From: DATARH01 sp035534535
Lineage (GTDB): Bacteria; Pseudomonadota; Alphaproteobacteria; ATCC43930; CGMCC-115725
Assembly (NCBI GenBank): GCA_035534535.1
Contig: DATLRS010000042.1
Span: 1-25,012, forward strand
Length of the DNA: 25,012 nt
Direction: 5' to 3'
This document shows, piece after piece, positions 1-6,827 of this stretch. Each line of letters opens with the position of its first letter. Position 1 is the first letter of the stretch. The translations under genes and the position numbers were made by a program. Below the pieces are notes generated by a model. It saw only the letters and a program-made list of their open reading frames with translations, was not told the origin of the DNA and made no database searches.

Positions 1-47
1 AGACGGTCAACGTCACCGGCTTTACGATCACCGACGGCAACGCTTAG
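1..47 (+). CDS. 3' end of a phage protein (partial)
   Basis: An open frame entering from the left edge ends at the TAG at 45-47. Only the last 14 residues are visible (TVNVTGFTITDGNA). The Thr/Gly/Val-rich beta-type composition suits a phage virion or tail protein, and the next gene follows after 13 bases with its own Shine-Dalgarno. No function can be assigned from so short a piece. Confidence 0.5.
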   Translation, partial: TVNVTGFTITDGNA

Positions 48-60
48 CGGAGGCCGCGGC

Positions 61-315
61 ATGGCATGGGCATTCGTGGTTTCCTTCGACAGCGACAAGC
101 CGAATGTCGGCAGCTTGACGGGAACCTTCACCGACACCGACAGTACCGTGTTCACATTTTCGGAGCGGTTGCAGGCAACGACAGCGGCTCTCAACAGCTA
201 TGTGACTGCGGCCATCGCGGCGCGCAACGTCTGGCAGACGCGGAAAGCCCGCGAGGCGACCGCCCTTACATCCGTCAAGGCCGCGTTCGTAGCGGCCGGC
301 GAGCAGGCGCCCTGA
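61..315 (+). CDS. small phage-associated protein, unknown function
   Basis: The gene encodes 84 residues. The ATG at 61 has a good GGAGG-type ribosome site about 7 bases upstream (in 48-60). The first 40 residues are beta-like and Thr/Asp/Ser-rich (DTDSTVFTFSE); the second half is an Ala-rich amphipathic helix with basic residues. There is no signal peptide, TM segment or enzymatic motif. It lies one base upstream of the next gene in a run of phage structural genes, so a minor virion or tail-associated role is inferred from position only. I do not recognise the family. Confidence 0.65.
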   Translation: MAWAFVVSFDSDKPNVGSLTGTFTDTDSTVFTFSERLQATTAALNSYVTAAIAARNVWQTRKAREATALTSVKAAFVAAGEQAP

Positions 316-316
316 G

Positions 317-694
317 ATGGCGGCAACCAAAACGCGCACATCCATCTGGTCGGGGACGACGCTGACGGCCGGCGCCGGCAACGTCACCTCGTCGGTCATC
401 GACCTGTCAACATCCTACGGTTCGACGATCAACATCAGGCTGACCAACGGCGCGACCGGTCCGACGGTGGCGGCGCAGGTGCAGGTCATGGTGGCCAACG
501 ACTACAACGCCGGCTCGCCGACGCTGCCGGTCAATTTTGGCGGCGCTTTTACCGGCGGCGTCGATAACGGTGGCGTTTATTATGCCTCGGTCGAAATCCC
601 GATCGGCGTCGAAGCGGTCTATCTGGTGGCCGGCTCCAATACCGGGCAGAACGTCACGGTGGATGCCGATATCTCGACCGTCACGGCGGTCTGA
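317..694 (+). CDS. phage-associated beta-rich protein, unknown function
   Basis: The gene encodes 125 residues and starts one base after the previous stop, which implies translational coupling. The sequence is dominated by Thr, Val, Gly, Ser and Asn with alternating hydrophobic residues (for example INIRLTNGATGPTVAAQVQV). This is typical of an all-beta phage decoration, tail or fibre-associated protein. There is no signal peptide, TM segment or catalytic motif. The following LamG protein starts two bases after its stop. The virion role is inferred from composition and neighbours; the family is not recognised. Confidence 0.65.
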   Translation: MAATKTRTSIWSGTTLTAGAGNVTSSVIDLSTSYGSTINIRLTNGATGPTVAAQVQVMVANDYNAGSPTLPVNFGGAFTGGVDNGGVYYASVEIPIGVEAVYLVAGSNTGQNVTVDADISTVTAV

Positions 695-696
695 GG

Positions 697-1434
697 ATGG
701 GCATCTTCAAGCCCCTGCCGCCCCGCCTGCAACGCGGGCATTCACTGGCGCGGGGTCTTATCGGCGCCTGGGAGTTTACCGAAGGCTCCGGGCCTGGCCT
801 GTACGATGCCGTCAACGGGCACACGGGGACGCTCGTCAACATCCCGGCATGGGCCGGTGGCCGGGCCGGTTCGAGCCTGAAATTCAACGGGTCAAGCCAA
901 TACGTCAATCTCGACACGCTGTCGTCCACCATTTTCACCGATGTTCCGGGGTTTTCCATATCCGGGTGGGCTTATCCGACGCTCATCGACGGGAATTGGC
1001 GCACGATTATAGTAAAGCAGAATATCGGAGGCTCTACCTACCGACAGTTTTTCGTCGGTCTGAATGGAGGATATAGTTGTCCAACCAATGGCCTCTCGTT
1101 TTTTACGAACACCGGCGGCGACGGGGCGGTCGGCACAGCGCCAATTACGACAAATAAATGGTATTTCTTCGTAGCCGTGCATTCTGGGCCTGTCAGCGGC
1201 AACCAGATGTATGTATGGCAAGAGCAGATGCCTCTCACTGTGACGAGCGGAACAGCATTTCCTGCGTCGACGCAAATCGACGCCGATGACGGCACCAATC
1301 CGGTATCGATCGGCACCTATGATCGCAGCGACACGAGCCGGTATTGGGGCGGCTTGATCGACGACATCCGCATCTGGAACCGGGCGCTCTCGGCGGCGGA
1401 GGCCGCGATGCTCTACCAAATGACCGGGCCGTAG
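697..1434 (+). CDS. LamG/concanavalin A-like jelly-roll domain phage protein
   Basis: The gene encodes 245 residues. From about residue 19 to the end it follows the LamG-like jelly-roll (LamG_3) pattern. The opening is GLIGAWEFTEGSG followed by NGHTGTLVN, the middle has SLKFNGSSQYVNL and FSISGWAYP, and the hallmark end is GLIDDIRIWNRALSAAEAAML. Domains of this class bind carbohydrate or form trimeric tail-fibre and receptor-binding modules. It sits among tail genes, so a host-recognition or adhesion role is likely but inferred. The centre of the gene (about 1000-1260) is less GC-rich than its ends: 27 G/C of 60 in 1021-1080, counted by eye. That pattern fits a swapped recognition segment. Confidence 0.82.
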   Translation: MGIFKPLPPRLQRGHSLARGLIGAWEFTEGSGPGLYDAVNGHTGTLVNIPAWAGGRAGSSLKFNGSSQYVNLDTLSSTIFTDVPGFSISGWAYPTLIDGNWRTIIVKQNIGGSTYRQFFVGLNGGYSCPTNGLSFFTNTGGDGAVGTAPITTNKWYFFVAVHSGPVSGNQMYVWQEQMPLTVTSGTAFPASTQIDADDGTNPVSIGTYDRSDTSRYWGGLIDDIRIWNRALSAAEAAMLYQMTGP

Positions 1435-1438
1435 GAAG

Positions 1439-2470
1439 ATGGCGGGGCTGTTCAGACCAATTTCGATCCTGCCGGTCGTTGCCGGCGCGCACTCGGCGAT
1501 CAATGCCTCGCTGACCCAAACGCTGGGCGATGCGGCTGTTGCGGCGACGGGCGCGGTCGCCGTTGCGGCGACGCTGGCGGCGACGCTCGCGCCCGCCACT
1601 GTCGGGGCCGGTTCCGGCGCGCCCCGCACAATCACCCCGATCGGGGTCGGCACCGCGACGCTATACGCGCGCCAGGCAACAGCCGGCAGCGGCCTCGACA
1701 CGCTGGTCGACCCCGGCAGCACCAATCCGCCGATCCTCTTCGAGCCGCCCGCGGCGCTCTCGGGCGGCACGCTCGAAGTGTGGCTGATCGCTTCGGGCGG
1801 CGCGAATTGGGGCGGCTGCCAGGTCTGGGTGTCGAGCGACGGCAACACCTACGCGCTGGCCGGCACGCTCTATCGCGGCGCCCGCCAGGGGCTCTTGACC
1901 GCGCCGCTGGCGAGCCATCCCGATCCTGACACGGCCGACACGCTGTCGGTCGACCTGACGCAAAGCGAGGGGCAGCTCCTCTCGGGCACTCAGGCCGACG
2001 CCGACGGCCTCGTCACCTTGTGCTATTGCGACGGTGAGCTGGTCAGCTACCAGAACGCGACGCTGACCGCTTCCTATCATTACAACCTTGGCTACCTGCG
2101 GCGCGGCGCCTACGGCACGGCGATCGCCGCGCACGACGTCGGCGGTACTTTCGCGCGCTTCGGGCCGAACGACCCGTCGGTGCTGAAATACCCCTACCCG
2201 GCGAGCTATGTCGGCCGCACGCTGTCGCTAAAGCTGCCGGCGTTCAACAGCTTCGGTCAGGCGCTGCAAAGCCTCGCCGACGTCACGCCGGTCAGCGTCA
2301 CGCTGCTCGGTGCCGGCGTCGCGACGACCAACAATCCGGTCATAGCGGCGCTCGCCGCCGGCACCAGCCAGGATTGGGGGATCGTCGGCACGCCGGTCAT
2401 CGCGACCGCCGATTTCGCACCGATCACCCTGGCGGCCGGCCTCGATATCGATCTCGGCTCGCCCCTTTAG
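1439..2470 (+). CDS. tail protein resembling the C-terminus of phage/GTA tail hub (host-specificity) proteins
   Basis: The gene encodes 343 residues. Residues about 115-290 match the C-terminal part of large phage and gene-transfer-agent baseplate hub or 'host specificity' proteins. Diagnostic pieces are LEVWLIASGG, GGCQVWVSSDG, GTLYRGARQGLLTAPL, GELVSYQNATLTA and YNLGYLRRGAYGT. The N-terminal 100 residues are instead an Ala/Thr/Val-rich low-complexity stretch, and the TIM-barrel part of full-length hubs is missing. It is therefore either a separate distal-tail polypeptide or a truncated hub derivative. It starts 4 bases after the LamG gene. The tail-tip role rests on family recognition from memory. 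Confidence 0.72.
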   Translation: MAGLFRPISILPVVAGAHSAINASLTQTLGDAAVAATGAVAVAATLAATLAPATVGAGSGAPRTITPIGVGTATLYARQATAGSGLDTLVDPGSTNPPILFEPPAALSGGTLEVWLIASGGANWGGCQVWVSSDGNTYALAGTLYRGARQGLLTAPLASHPDPDTADTLSVDLTQSEGQLLSGTQADADGLVTLCYCDGELVSYQNATLTASYHYNLGYLRRGAYGTAIAAHDVGGTFARFGPNDPSVLKYPYPASYVGRTLSLKLPAFNSFGQALQSLADVTPVSVTLLGAGVATTNNPVIAALAAGTSQDWGIVGTPVIATADFAPITLAAGLDIDLGSPL

Positions 2471-2497
2471 ACATCGCTCCAGCGCGGAGGATCCACC

Positions 2498-2950
2498 GTG
2501 GCACATACCCAGGTCCAGCGGGCACGCGGGACCTCAGCCCAGAATGCTGCCTATACCGGGCCGGCCGGCGAGATCACGGTCAACACCGACGACTGGTCGC
2601 TGCGCATCCATGATGGCGTCGCGCTTGGCGGCTGGCCGCTGCGCGTGGTCGGCGCGAACTACGCCTATCAGACGCCGATCAGCGGCGCCACCCTGACCGC
2701 GGCCGCCCATCTCGCGGCCTATATCCTCGACCCCGCGGCGAGCCTTGCCAGCCTGACGATCGTCGTGCCGTCGGCGCCCAACGACGGCGACGGGTTCGAG
2801 GTGTCGACGAGCCAGACGATCACCGCGCTGACGATCACCCCCGCCGCCGGCCAGACGGTCAAGGGCGGCGGCCCCTTCCTGCTGGCCGCGGATGGCGGCG
2901 TCGCGTGGCGCTACCGCGCCGCCAACACGACCTGGTACCGGAGGTATTAA
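2498..2950 (+). CDS. Mtd-N-like phage tail/receptor-binding protein
   Basis: The gene encodes 150 residues, with a GGAGG ribosome site at about 2486-2490. Residues 1-50 follow the pattern of the major tropism determinant N-terminal domain (Mtd_N). That pattern is a QxxRGT-type opening (QVQRARGTSAQ), an acidic 'AGEITVNTDDWSLRIHDG' segment and then a W-P turn. This module forms the trimer-forming, tail-attached foot of many short tail fibres. The rest (60-150) is a small beta domain with ITALTITPAAGQTVKGG, as seen in fibre shaft or head segments. The stop overlaps the ribosome site of the next gene. A structural tail role is well supported; the receptor is unknown. Confidence 0.72.
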   Translation: MAHTQVQRARGTSAQNAAYTGPAGEITVNTDDWSLRIHDGVALGGWPLRVVGANYAYQTPISGATLTAAAHLAAYILDPAASLASLTIVVPSAPNDGDGFEVSTSQTITALTITPAAGQTVKGGGPFLLAADGGVAWRYRAANTTWYRRY

Positions 2951-2954
2951 ACAA

Positions 2955-3761
2955 ATGCGCCGCGAATTTCTCTTTGGCCTCGGATTGCTGGTTGCCGCGC
3001 TCGGCCTGATCGGCGCCACGACGATCTCCGGGCCGCTCGCCTTCACCAGCACGTTCAGCACCACGGGCGGCACAGTCGATGTCGCCGCGGGCGGCATCAC
3101 CGGCGCGATGCTGGCCTCGGGCGCTATTTCCGGCGACTGCGCCGCCGCGGCAGGCGGTGTCGTCACCTGCAGCAAGACCGGCGGCACGGCTTTCGCCGCC
3201 AGCGCCACAACCGACGCGACCAACGCGGCCAACATCACCAGTGGCACGCTTGCCAAGGCGCGCGGCGGCACCGCCGGTTCGACCGGCCAGGCCGCCGCCG
3301 CCAATCTCAGCCTCGCCTACGTGCTCTGCCAGAGCGCCGTCGCGTCCTCGCACACCGGCGACACCGCCGAGACGACGTTGGCGACGTGCGCGATTCCGGC
3401 CAACGCGATGGGACCGAACGGCCGGCTGCGAATCTTTGCGCAATTCAGCTTCACCAACAATGCCGACGCCAAGACCGCCCGCATCGAGTTCAACCCGGGT
3501 GGCACGCAGTACCTGTCGATCGCCGGCGCCGGCGCCGCTTCCGGGCAATACGTCATCGACATCGCCGATCGCAATGCCACCAATTCGCAGGTCGGCGGGG
3601 TGGCGCTGGTCGGCGCCATCGGCAGCACCGCGCCGGTGACCTCGGCGGTCGATACGACGGGCGCCACCAGCCTCAGCTTCACCGGGCAGCTCGGTACCTC
3701 GAGCGATACGATCACGCTCGAATCGTATTCGGTGGAATTGCTGCCGTCGGCCGGCAACTGA
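2955..3761 (+). CDS. phage-associated protein with N-terminal signal/anchor, fibre-like composition
   Basis: The gene encodes 268 residues from the ATG at 2955, chosen because a GGAGG at about 2939-2943 precedes it and the 21 in-frame codons upstream lie inside the previous gene. Residues 1-22 (RREF then a Leu/Gly/Ala-rich stretch) form a signal peptide or anchor. The remainder is Gly/Ala/Thr/Ser-rich with collagen- or fibre-like spacing. The C-terminal half (about 130-268) alternates beta strands, for example LRIFAQFSFTNNADAKTARIEF and ESYSVELLPS at the end, like tail-fibre head domains. A signal sequence on a fibre-like protein is unusual and may mean a cell-surface rather than virion product. 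Confidence 0.65.
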   Translation: MRREFLFGLGLLVAALGLIGATTISGPLAFTSTFSTTGGTVDVAAGGITGAMLASGAISGDCAAAAGGVVTCSKTGGTAFAASATTDATNAANITSGTLAKARGGTAGSTGQAAAANLSLAYVLCQSAVASSHTGDTAETTLATCAIPANAMGPNGRLRIFAQFSFTNNADAKTARIEFNPGGTQYLSIAGAGAASGQYVIDIADRNATNSQVGGVALVGAIGSTAPVTSAVDTTGATSLSFTGQLGTSSDTITLESYSVELLPSAGN

Positions 3762-3776
3762 CGCCGGCACCGGCAA

Positions 3777-4142
3777 ATGATGGATGAAACGCAAGAAGGG
3801 CGGCCACACCGCCCGCGTCGCGACTCGCTCTGGCTCGGGGCGATCCACCCGCATTTCACCCCCGACATCAATCTCGGCCATCTGGTCCAGGCGGTCGTCG
3901 TCGTCACCACGGTTGGCGGCGGCATTCTCGCCGGCTATCTGAGCCTGCGCACCGATCTCGATCTGCAGCGCGTCGAGCTCGCCGGCGACGAGGCGCGGCT
4001 TACCATCGCCGAGCATCGGCTCGACGAGCGCCGCATCGAGGACCGCCAGTTCCACGCCGAGATGCGCGCCGCGTTGCAGCGCGTCATGCAGGCGATCGGC
4101 GACCTGCGCACCGAGATCGTCCAGAAAGAAGACCGGAAATAG
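3777..4142 (+). CDS. single-TM protein with C-terminal coiled coil, phage lysis/tail region
   Basis: The gene encodes 121 residues and starts at either of two adjacent ATGs (3777 or 3780). A polar, Arg-rich N-terminus (1-30) is followed by one hydrophobic segment (about 35-57, HLVQAVVVVTTVGGGILAGY). Then comes a charged heptad-like helix (60-118) rich in Arg, Glu and Leu. This layout recalls small phage membrane proteins such as XhlA-like hemolysin/holin partners. It lies 2 bases upstream of the endolysin gene, so an accessory role in lysis is plausible but inferred. Confidence 0.65.
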   Translation: MMDETQEGRPHRPRRDSLWLGAIHPHFTPDINLGHLVQAVVVVTTVGGGILAGYLSLRTDLDLQRVELAGDEARLTIAEHRLDERRIEDRQFHAEMRAALQRVMQAIGDLRTEIVQKEDRK

Positions 4143-4144
4143 CG

Positions 4145-4894
4145 ATGGCCATCTGCCCGCCGCCCGTCTGCCCGCCGCCCGTCTGCCCGCTGCCCGTCTG
4201 CCCGCTGGCCGTCTGCGCCCTGCCCGCAATCGTGTTCGACGGCATCATCGACGTGTCGCACCACAACGGCGCGATCGACTGGCCTGCGGTCGGTGCGGCC
4301 GGGATTGTCCTTGCCTTTCTCAAGGCGACGCAGGGCGTCGGGTTTGTCGACCCGGCGTTCGCGCGCAACCGCAGCGCTGCGATCGCGGCCGGAATCCTCT
4401 GCGTGCCCTACCATTTCATCGATACGTCCGACCCCGACCGGCAGGCCGCACATTTTCTCGCGGTGAGCGATCCGGCGCCGGGCGCACCGGCGATGGTCGA
4501 TTGGGAGAGCGCGGCGGCGCTGTCGGCCGTGCTGGCCTTCGGCCGGCGGGTCGCCGAGCGCGCCGGGCGCGACCCGGTCGCCTATTACGGCTATGCGCAG
4601 CTGCGCCAGGCCGACCGCGAGCTGGCCCGCTGGCCCCTGATGCTGCCGCAATATCCGCGCGGCAGCACACCCGGGTCTTATCGCCTGCTGGTCGAGCATC
4701 CGCCGCGCCTGCCGCCCGGCCGGCCGGTCACATGGGATGCGGGCAAGCGGCCCTACGATTTCCATCAATACACCCCGGCTGGCCGGGTCGCCGGTATCGC
4801 CGGCGCGGTCGATCGATCGATCTGGGTCGGCACCGCGGCCGATCTGCGGCTGTGGTACGCCGCCGCCCCGGCCGGCGATCACGCGGGCGCATAG
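4145..4894 (+). CDS. glycoside hydrolase family 25 endolysin (lysozyme-like muramidase)
   Basis: The gene encodes 249 residues. From residue 31 the chain has GH25 features: FDGIIDVSHHNGAIDW (Asp36 in the first strand), FLKATQG, a YHF turn (89-91) and the D-x-E motif MVDWES (Asp119, Glu121). FHQYTPAGRVAGI, the usual late strand, precedes the final DRS. GH25 enzymes cleave the MurNAc-GlcNAc beta-1,4 bond of peptidoglycan; here this would release phage progeny. Residues 4-28 are five tandem Cys-Pro-rich pentapeptides, foreign to the family. A GTG at 4232 (Val30) gives a conventional start just before the domain. The gene is followed by an intrinsic terminator and a holin-like gene. Confidence 0.85.
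   Translation: MAICPPPVCPPPVCPLPVCPLAVCALPAIVFDGIIDVSHHNGAIDWPAVGAAGIVLAFLKATQGVGFVDPAFARNRSAAIAAGILCVPYHFIDTSDPDRQAAHFLAVSDPAPGAPAMVDWESAAALSAVLAFGRRVAERAGRDPVAYYGYAQLRQADRELARWPLMLPQYPRGSTPGSYRLLVEHPPRLPPGRPVTWDAGKRPYDFHQYTPAGRVAGIAGAVDRSIWVGTAADLRLWYAAAPAGDHAGA
4154..4228 (+). repeat. five tandem 15-bp units in the 5' end of the endolysin gene
   Basis: The units at 4154, 4169, 4184, 4199 and 4214 follow TGCCCGCCGCCCGTC. Units 1 and 2 are identical, unit 3 differs by one base, unit 4 by two, and unit 5 by more. The encoded repeats are CPPPV, CPPPV, CPLPV, CPLAV and CALPA. The period is a multiple of three, so gain or loss of units would keep the frame. Confidence 0.9.
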
Positions 4895-4951
4895 ACGCGC
4901 CGCAGACGGCCGCCGCTCGGCCGGCCGCACCCTCGTCCCCGCCGTCTCGGG

Positions 4952-4972
4952 CCGCACGCGCGGCCTTTTTGC
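4952..4972 (+). terminator. Rho-independent terminator after the endolysin gene
   Basis: A perfect six-pair stem GGCCGC (4952-4957) and GCGGCC (4962-4967) with an ACGC loop is followed at once by five T residues (4968-4972). It lies 57 bases after the endolysin stop and 15 bases before the holin-like start codon. It would partly separate endolysin and holin expression. Confidence 0.75.
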
Positions 4973-4987
4973 TGAAGGACACGCCGC

Positions 4988-5164
4988 ATGAACGACGCGG
5001 AATGGCGGCTCGTCGACCGCTTCAAGGAGCCCTCGTCCTGGGCCGCCCTCGCGGCCGCGCTCGGGACTTTGGGGATCGCGGTGCCGGGCCAGTTCGTCCA
5101 GGTGATTTCGCTGTTCGGGGCGGGGCTCTGCTCGGCCCTCGGCATCCTCTTGAGGGAGAAATAA
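4988..5164 (+). CDS. small holin-like membrane protein
   Basis: The gene encodes 58 residues, starting at the ATG at 4988 with an AAGGA ribosome site at about 4975-4979. After a polar start (MNDAEWRLVDRFKEPSS) come two hydrophobic segments (about 18-34 and 37-55) separated by a Pro-Gly-Gln turn, then a charged LLREK end. This hairpin layout is that of small class II-type phage holins that permeabilise the inner membrane and release the endolysin. It directly follows the endolysin and is two bases from the next gene. The holin call rests on topology, size and position, not on a recognised family signature. Confidence 0.7.
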   Translation: MNDAEWRLVDRFKEPSSWAALAAALGTLGIAVPGQFVQVISLFGAGLCSALGILLREK

Positions 5165-5166
5165 CG

Positions 5167-5619
5167 ATGCTCAGAAAGCTCTGGCTCGCCGGAGGCCTCG
5201 CCCTGTCGCTGGCCGGCTGCGCGGTCAATCCGCAAACGGGGCTGCCGACCTCGGGCGCGGCCGACCCGCTGGCAACCCTCGGCAAATTCACGCTGACCGA
5301 CCTGCAGAACGCCGACAAGCTGGCGCTCGCCTCGAACGATGGGGTGGCGCATACCTGCTTTGCCTACCTGATCCCGGTGGTGACGCAGGCGCAGGCAGCG
5401 CAAGGCGGCCCGGGATTGCCGGTGTCGGGGGCGTTTTCGGCGTTCGAGGCCGGTCGCGTCGCGATCAACAACGGCAAGTCGCTGCTGACCGGCGTGCCCT
5501 CGGCCCTCAACGTCGCCTGCGCCCCCCTGGTGCTCGACGCCGCCAACACGGTCTTCGCACTGGCCGCCAAGGTCGGGGTCAGCGTCGCATTGCCCGGCAT
5601 CGCGGGGCTCCTGCCGTGA
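5167..5619 (+). CDS. predicted lipoprotein in the lysis region, unknown function
   Basis: The gene encodes 150 residues, starting at the ATG at 5167, two bases after the holin-like gene. A lipoprotein signal is clear: MLRKLWLAGGLALSLAGC, with lipobox LAGC and Cys18 as the lipidated residue. The mature part begins AVNPQTG and contains helical, Ala-rich stretches with two further cysteines (about Cys71 and Cys119). There is no catalytic motif. Position suggests a role in outer-membrane steps of lysis (spanin-like) or superinfection exclusion, but the mature part is larger than a typical Rz1. The family is not recognised. Its last four bases overlap the next gene's GTG start. Confidence 0.7.
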   Translation: MLRKLWLAGGLALSLAGCAVNPQTGLPTSGAADPLATLGKFTLTDLQNADKLALASNDGVAHTCFAYLIPVVTQAQAAQGGPGLPVSGAFSAFEAGRVAINNGKSLLTGVPSALNVACAPLVLDAANTVFALAAKVGVSVALPGIAGLLP

Positions 5620-5849
5620 GCGGGTTCTGGACATTGTGGCTGATCGGCCTCCTCGCGATCTTTGCGCTCGGCGAGGGCTATGCGCTGCGCCAGGGCAAGC
5701 TGACCCTGTCGCGCTTCGTCTGGCAGGCGAGCCAAGGGCCGGAGGGCTGGCCGCCGCTTCTCGTCATCTACGGCATCGTGCTCGGCGGCCTGGCGGTGCA
5801 TTTCTGGTGGCACTGGTGCCCCGCCGGCCTCGGCGGCCAGGGAGGGTGA
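5616..5849 (+). CDS. two-TM membrane protein in phage lysis region
   Basis: The gene encodes 77 residues. The GTG at 5616 overlaps the previous stop by four bases (GTGA), so translation is coupled. TM1 spans about residues 4-20 (FWTLWLIGLLAIFALG) and TM2 about 46-64 (PLLVIYGIVLGGLAVHF), joined by a short basic loop and ending in a Trp/His-rich patch (HFWWHWCP). It could be a second holin or antiholin, or an accessory membrane protein. Function is not recognised; context and topology only. Confidence 0.62.
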   Translation: MSGFWTLWLIGLLAIFALGEGYALRQGKLTLSRFVWQASQGPEGWPPLLVIYGIVLGGLAVHFWWHWCPAGLGGQGG

Positions 5850-5850
5850 G

Positions 5851-6516
5851 ATGACGCTGGTCGCGCTCACCCTGGAAACCGCCCTGGTCGGCGCGCAGAC
5901 GCTGACGCCGATCGTCGCGGCGATCCAGACGCAGATCGACCGCGATTTCGCGCCAGCCTGGGGCGCCACCGCCGAATTGCGGCTGATCCCGCGCGGCGGC
6001 GCATTGCCGTCCGGCTGCTGGACCGTGCGCCTGTTGGACCGCAGCGACCAGGCGGGCGACCTCGGCTATCACGAAGATGACGGCGGCAACCCCGAATCGC
6101 GCATCTTTGTCGCCGATGTCGAGCGCTACGCCGCCTCGCTCAGCGTCACGCTCAGCCACGAGATCCTCGAAATGCTGGCCGACCCGCTGACGACGCGTGT
6201 CTTCCCGCTCCCCGACGGCCGGAGCGCGGCGTGCGAAGTGTGCGATCCGGTCGAGGACGACAATCTCGGCTATCCGATCGGCGGCGTGCAGGTCAGCGAT
6301 TTCGTGACGCCGGCCTATTTCGGCCAGGGCAGCGGCCCGCTCGATTTCCAGAAGCATCTCGCGGGCGCCTGCCCGACATTGACCGCGGGGGGCTATCAAC
6401 TGGTCTACGACCCGGCATCCGAGGCGTGGAATACGATCACCGCGCGGCGCGCCGACGGCAGCTTCGGCTGGCGCTTCCTGCGCCGCGGCCGCGGCTGGTG
6501 GCGCGCCCGCGCCTAA
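5851..6516 (+). CDS. phage-associated protein with HE-motif (zincin-like putative metallopeptidase)
   Basis: The gene encodes 221 residues and starts one base after the previous stop. A long helix, LSVTLSHEILEMLADP (96-112), holds His103-Glu104 and Asp111. It is followed by CEVCDPVEDD (128-137) and VSDFVTPAYF (148-157). I recall this arrangement in a widespread uncharacterised family in phages and bacteria. The HE pair followed by a further Glu and the CDPVE segment resembles a zinc site, but a canonical HExxH is not present (HEILE). The C-terminus is Arg/Trp-rich (FLRRGRGWWRARA). No signal peptide is seen. Given its neighbours it may act on virion, cell wall or host proteins. Enzyme activity is inference. 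Confidence 0.65.
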   Translation: MTLVALTLETALVGAQTLTPIVAAIQTQIDRDFAPAWGATAELRLIPRGGALPSGCWTVRLLDRSDQAGDLGYHEDDGGNPESRIFVADVERYAASLSVTLSHEILEMLADPLTTRVFPLPDGRSAACEVCDPVEDDNLGYPIGGVQVSDFVTPAYFGQGSGPLDFQKHLAGACPTLTAGGYQLVYDPASEAWNTITARRADGSFGWRFLRRGRGWWRARA

Positions 6517-6587
6517 CGCCGCAGCGCCCTAAACCCGGCTTGATCCGGCCGCCGCGAGCCGGCATCGTGGCGGCCGGGGGGAGCGGG

Positions 6588-6809
6588 ATGATGCGCTGGA
6601 AAGCGGGAATGGCGCTGGGTTTGGTGCTGCTGGCCGGCGGCTGCAGCGCGGCAAGCCATGCCAGCAAATGCCCGACGCCGGTCTACTACGACAGCGCAAC
6701 CCTGAGGAAGATCGAGAAGGCCCGCGAGGCGCTGCCGAGGAACAGCATCCTCCTCCAGGTGCTGACCGATTACGAAAACGAGCGCGACGATCTGCGCTTC
6801 TGCCGGTAA
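6588..6809 (+). CDS. short lipoprotein, Rz1/o-spanin-like
   Basis: The gene encodes 73 residues from the ATG at 6588, preceded by GGGGGAG (about 6576-6583); ATG 6591 is an alternative. The signal ends in LLAGGC with Cys19 as the probable lipidation site. The mature part is only about 54 residues: a Cys28-Pro-rich start (CPTPVYYDSATLRKI), a charged helix, and a conserved-looking end DYENERDDLRFC. Size, lipobox and position at the end of a lysis block fit an outer-membrane spanin subunit, although no matching inner-membrane spanin overlaps it. It is the last phage-type gene, ending 18 bases before the -35 box in front of fabD. Confidence 0.68.
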   Translation: MMRWKAGMALGLVLLAGGCSAASHASKCPTPVYYDSATLRKIEKAREALPRNSILLQVLTDYENERDDLRFCR

Positions 6810-6827
6810 GCAAGCCCGGAGAGGCGC

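Noticed and set aside
2498..2950. Possible diversity-generating retroelement because of the Mtd-N-like domain
   Set aside because: No reverse transcriptase and no template/variable repeat pair were seen; Mtd-N modules occur in many ordinary fibres.
2859..4229. 456-codon - strand frame across the phage genes
   Set aside because: Its Arg/Ala/Gly repeats are the complement of the phage genes and of the 15-bp repeat; the + strand genes have ribosome sites and domains.
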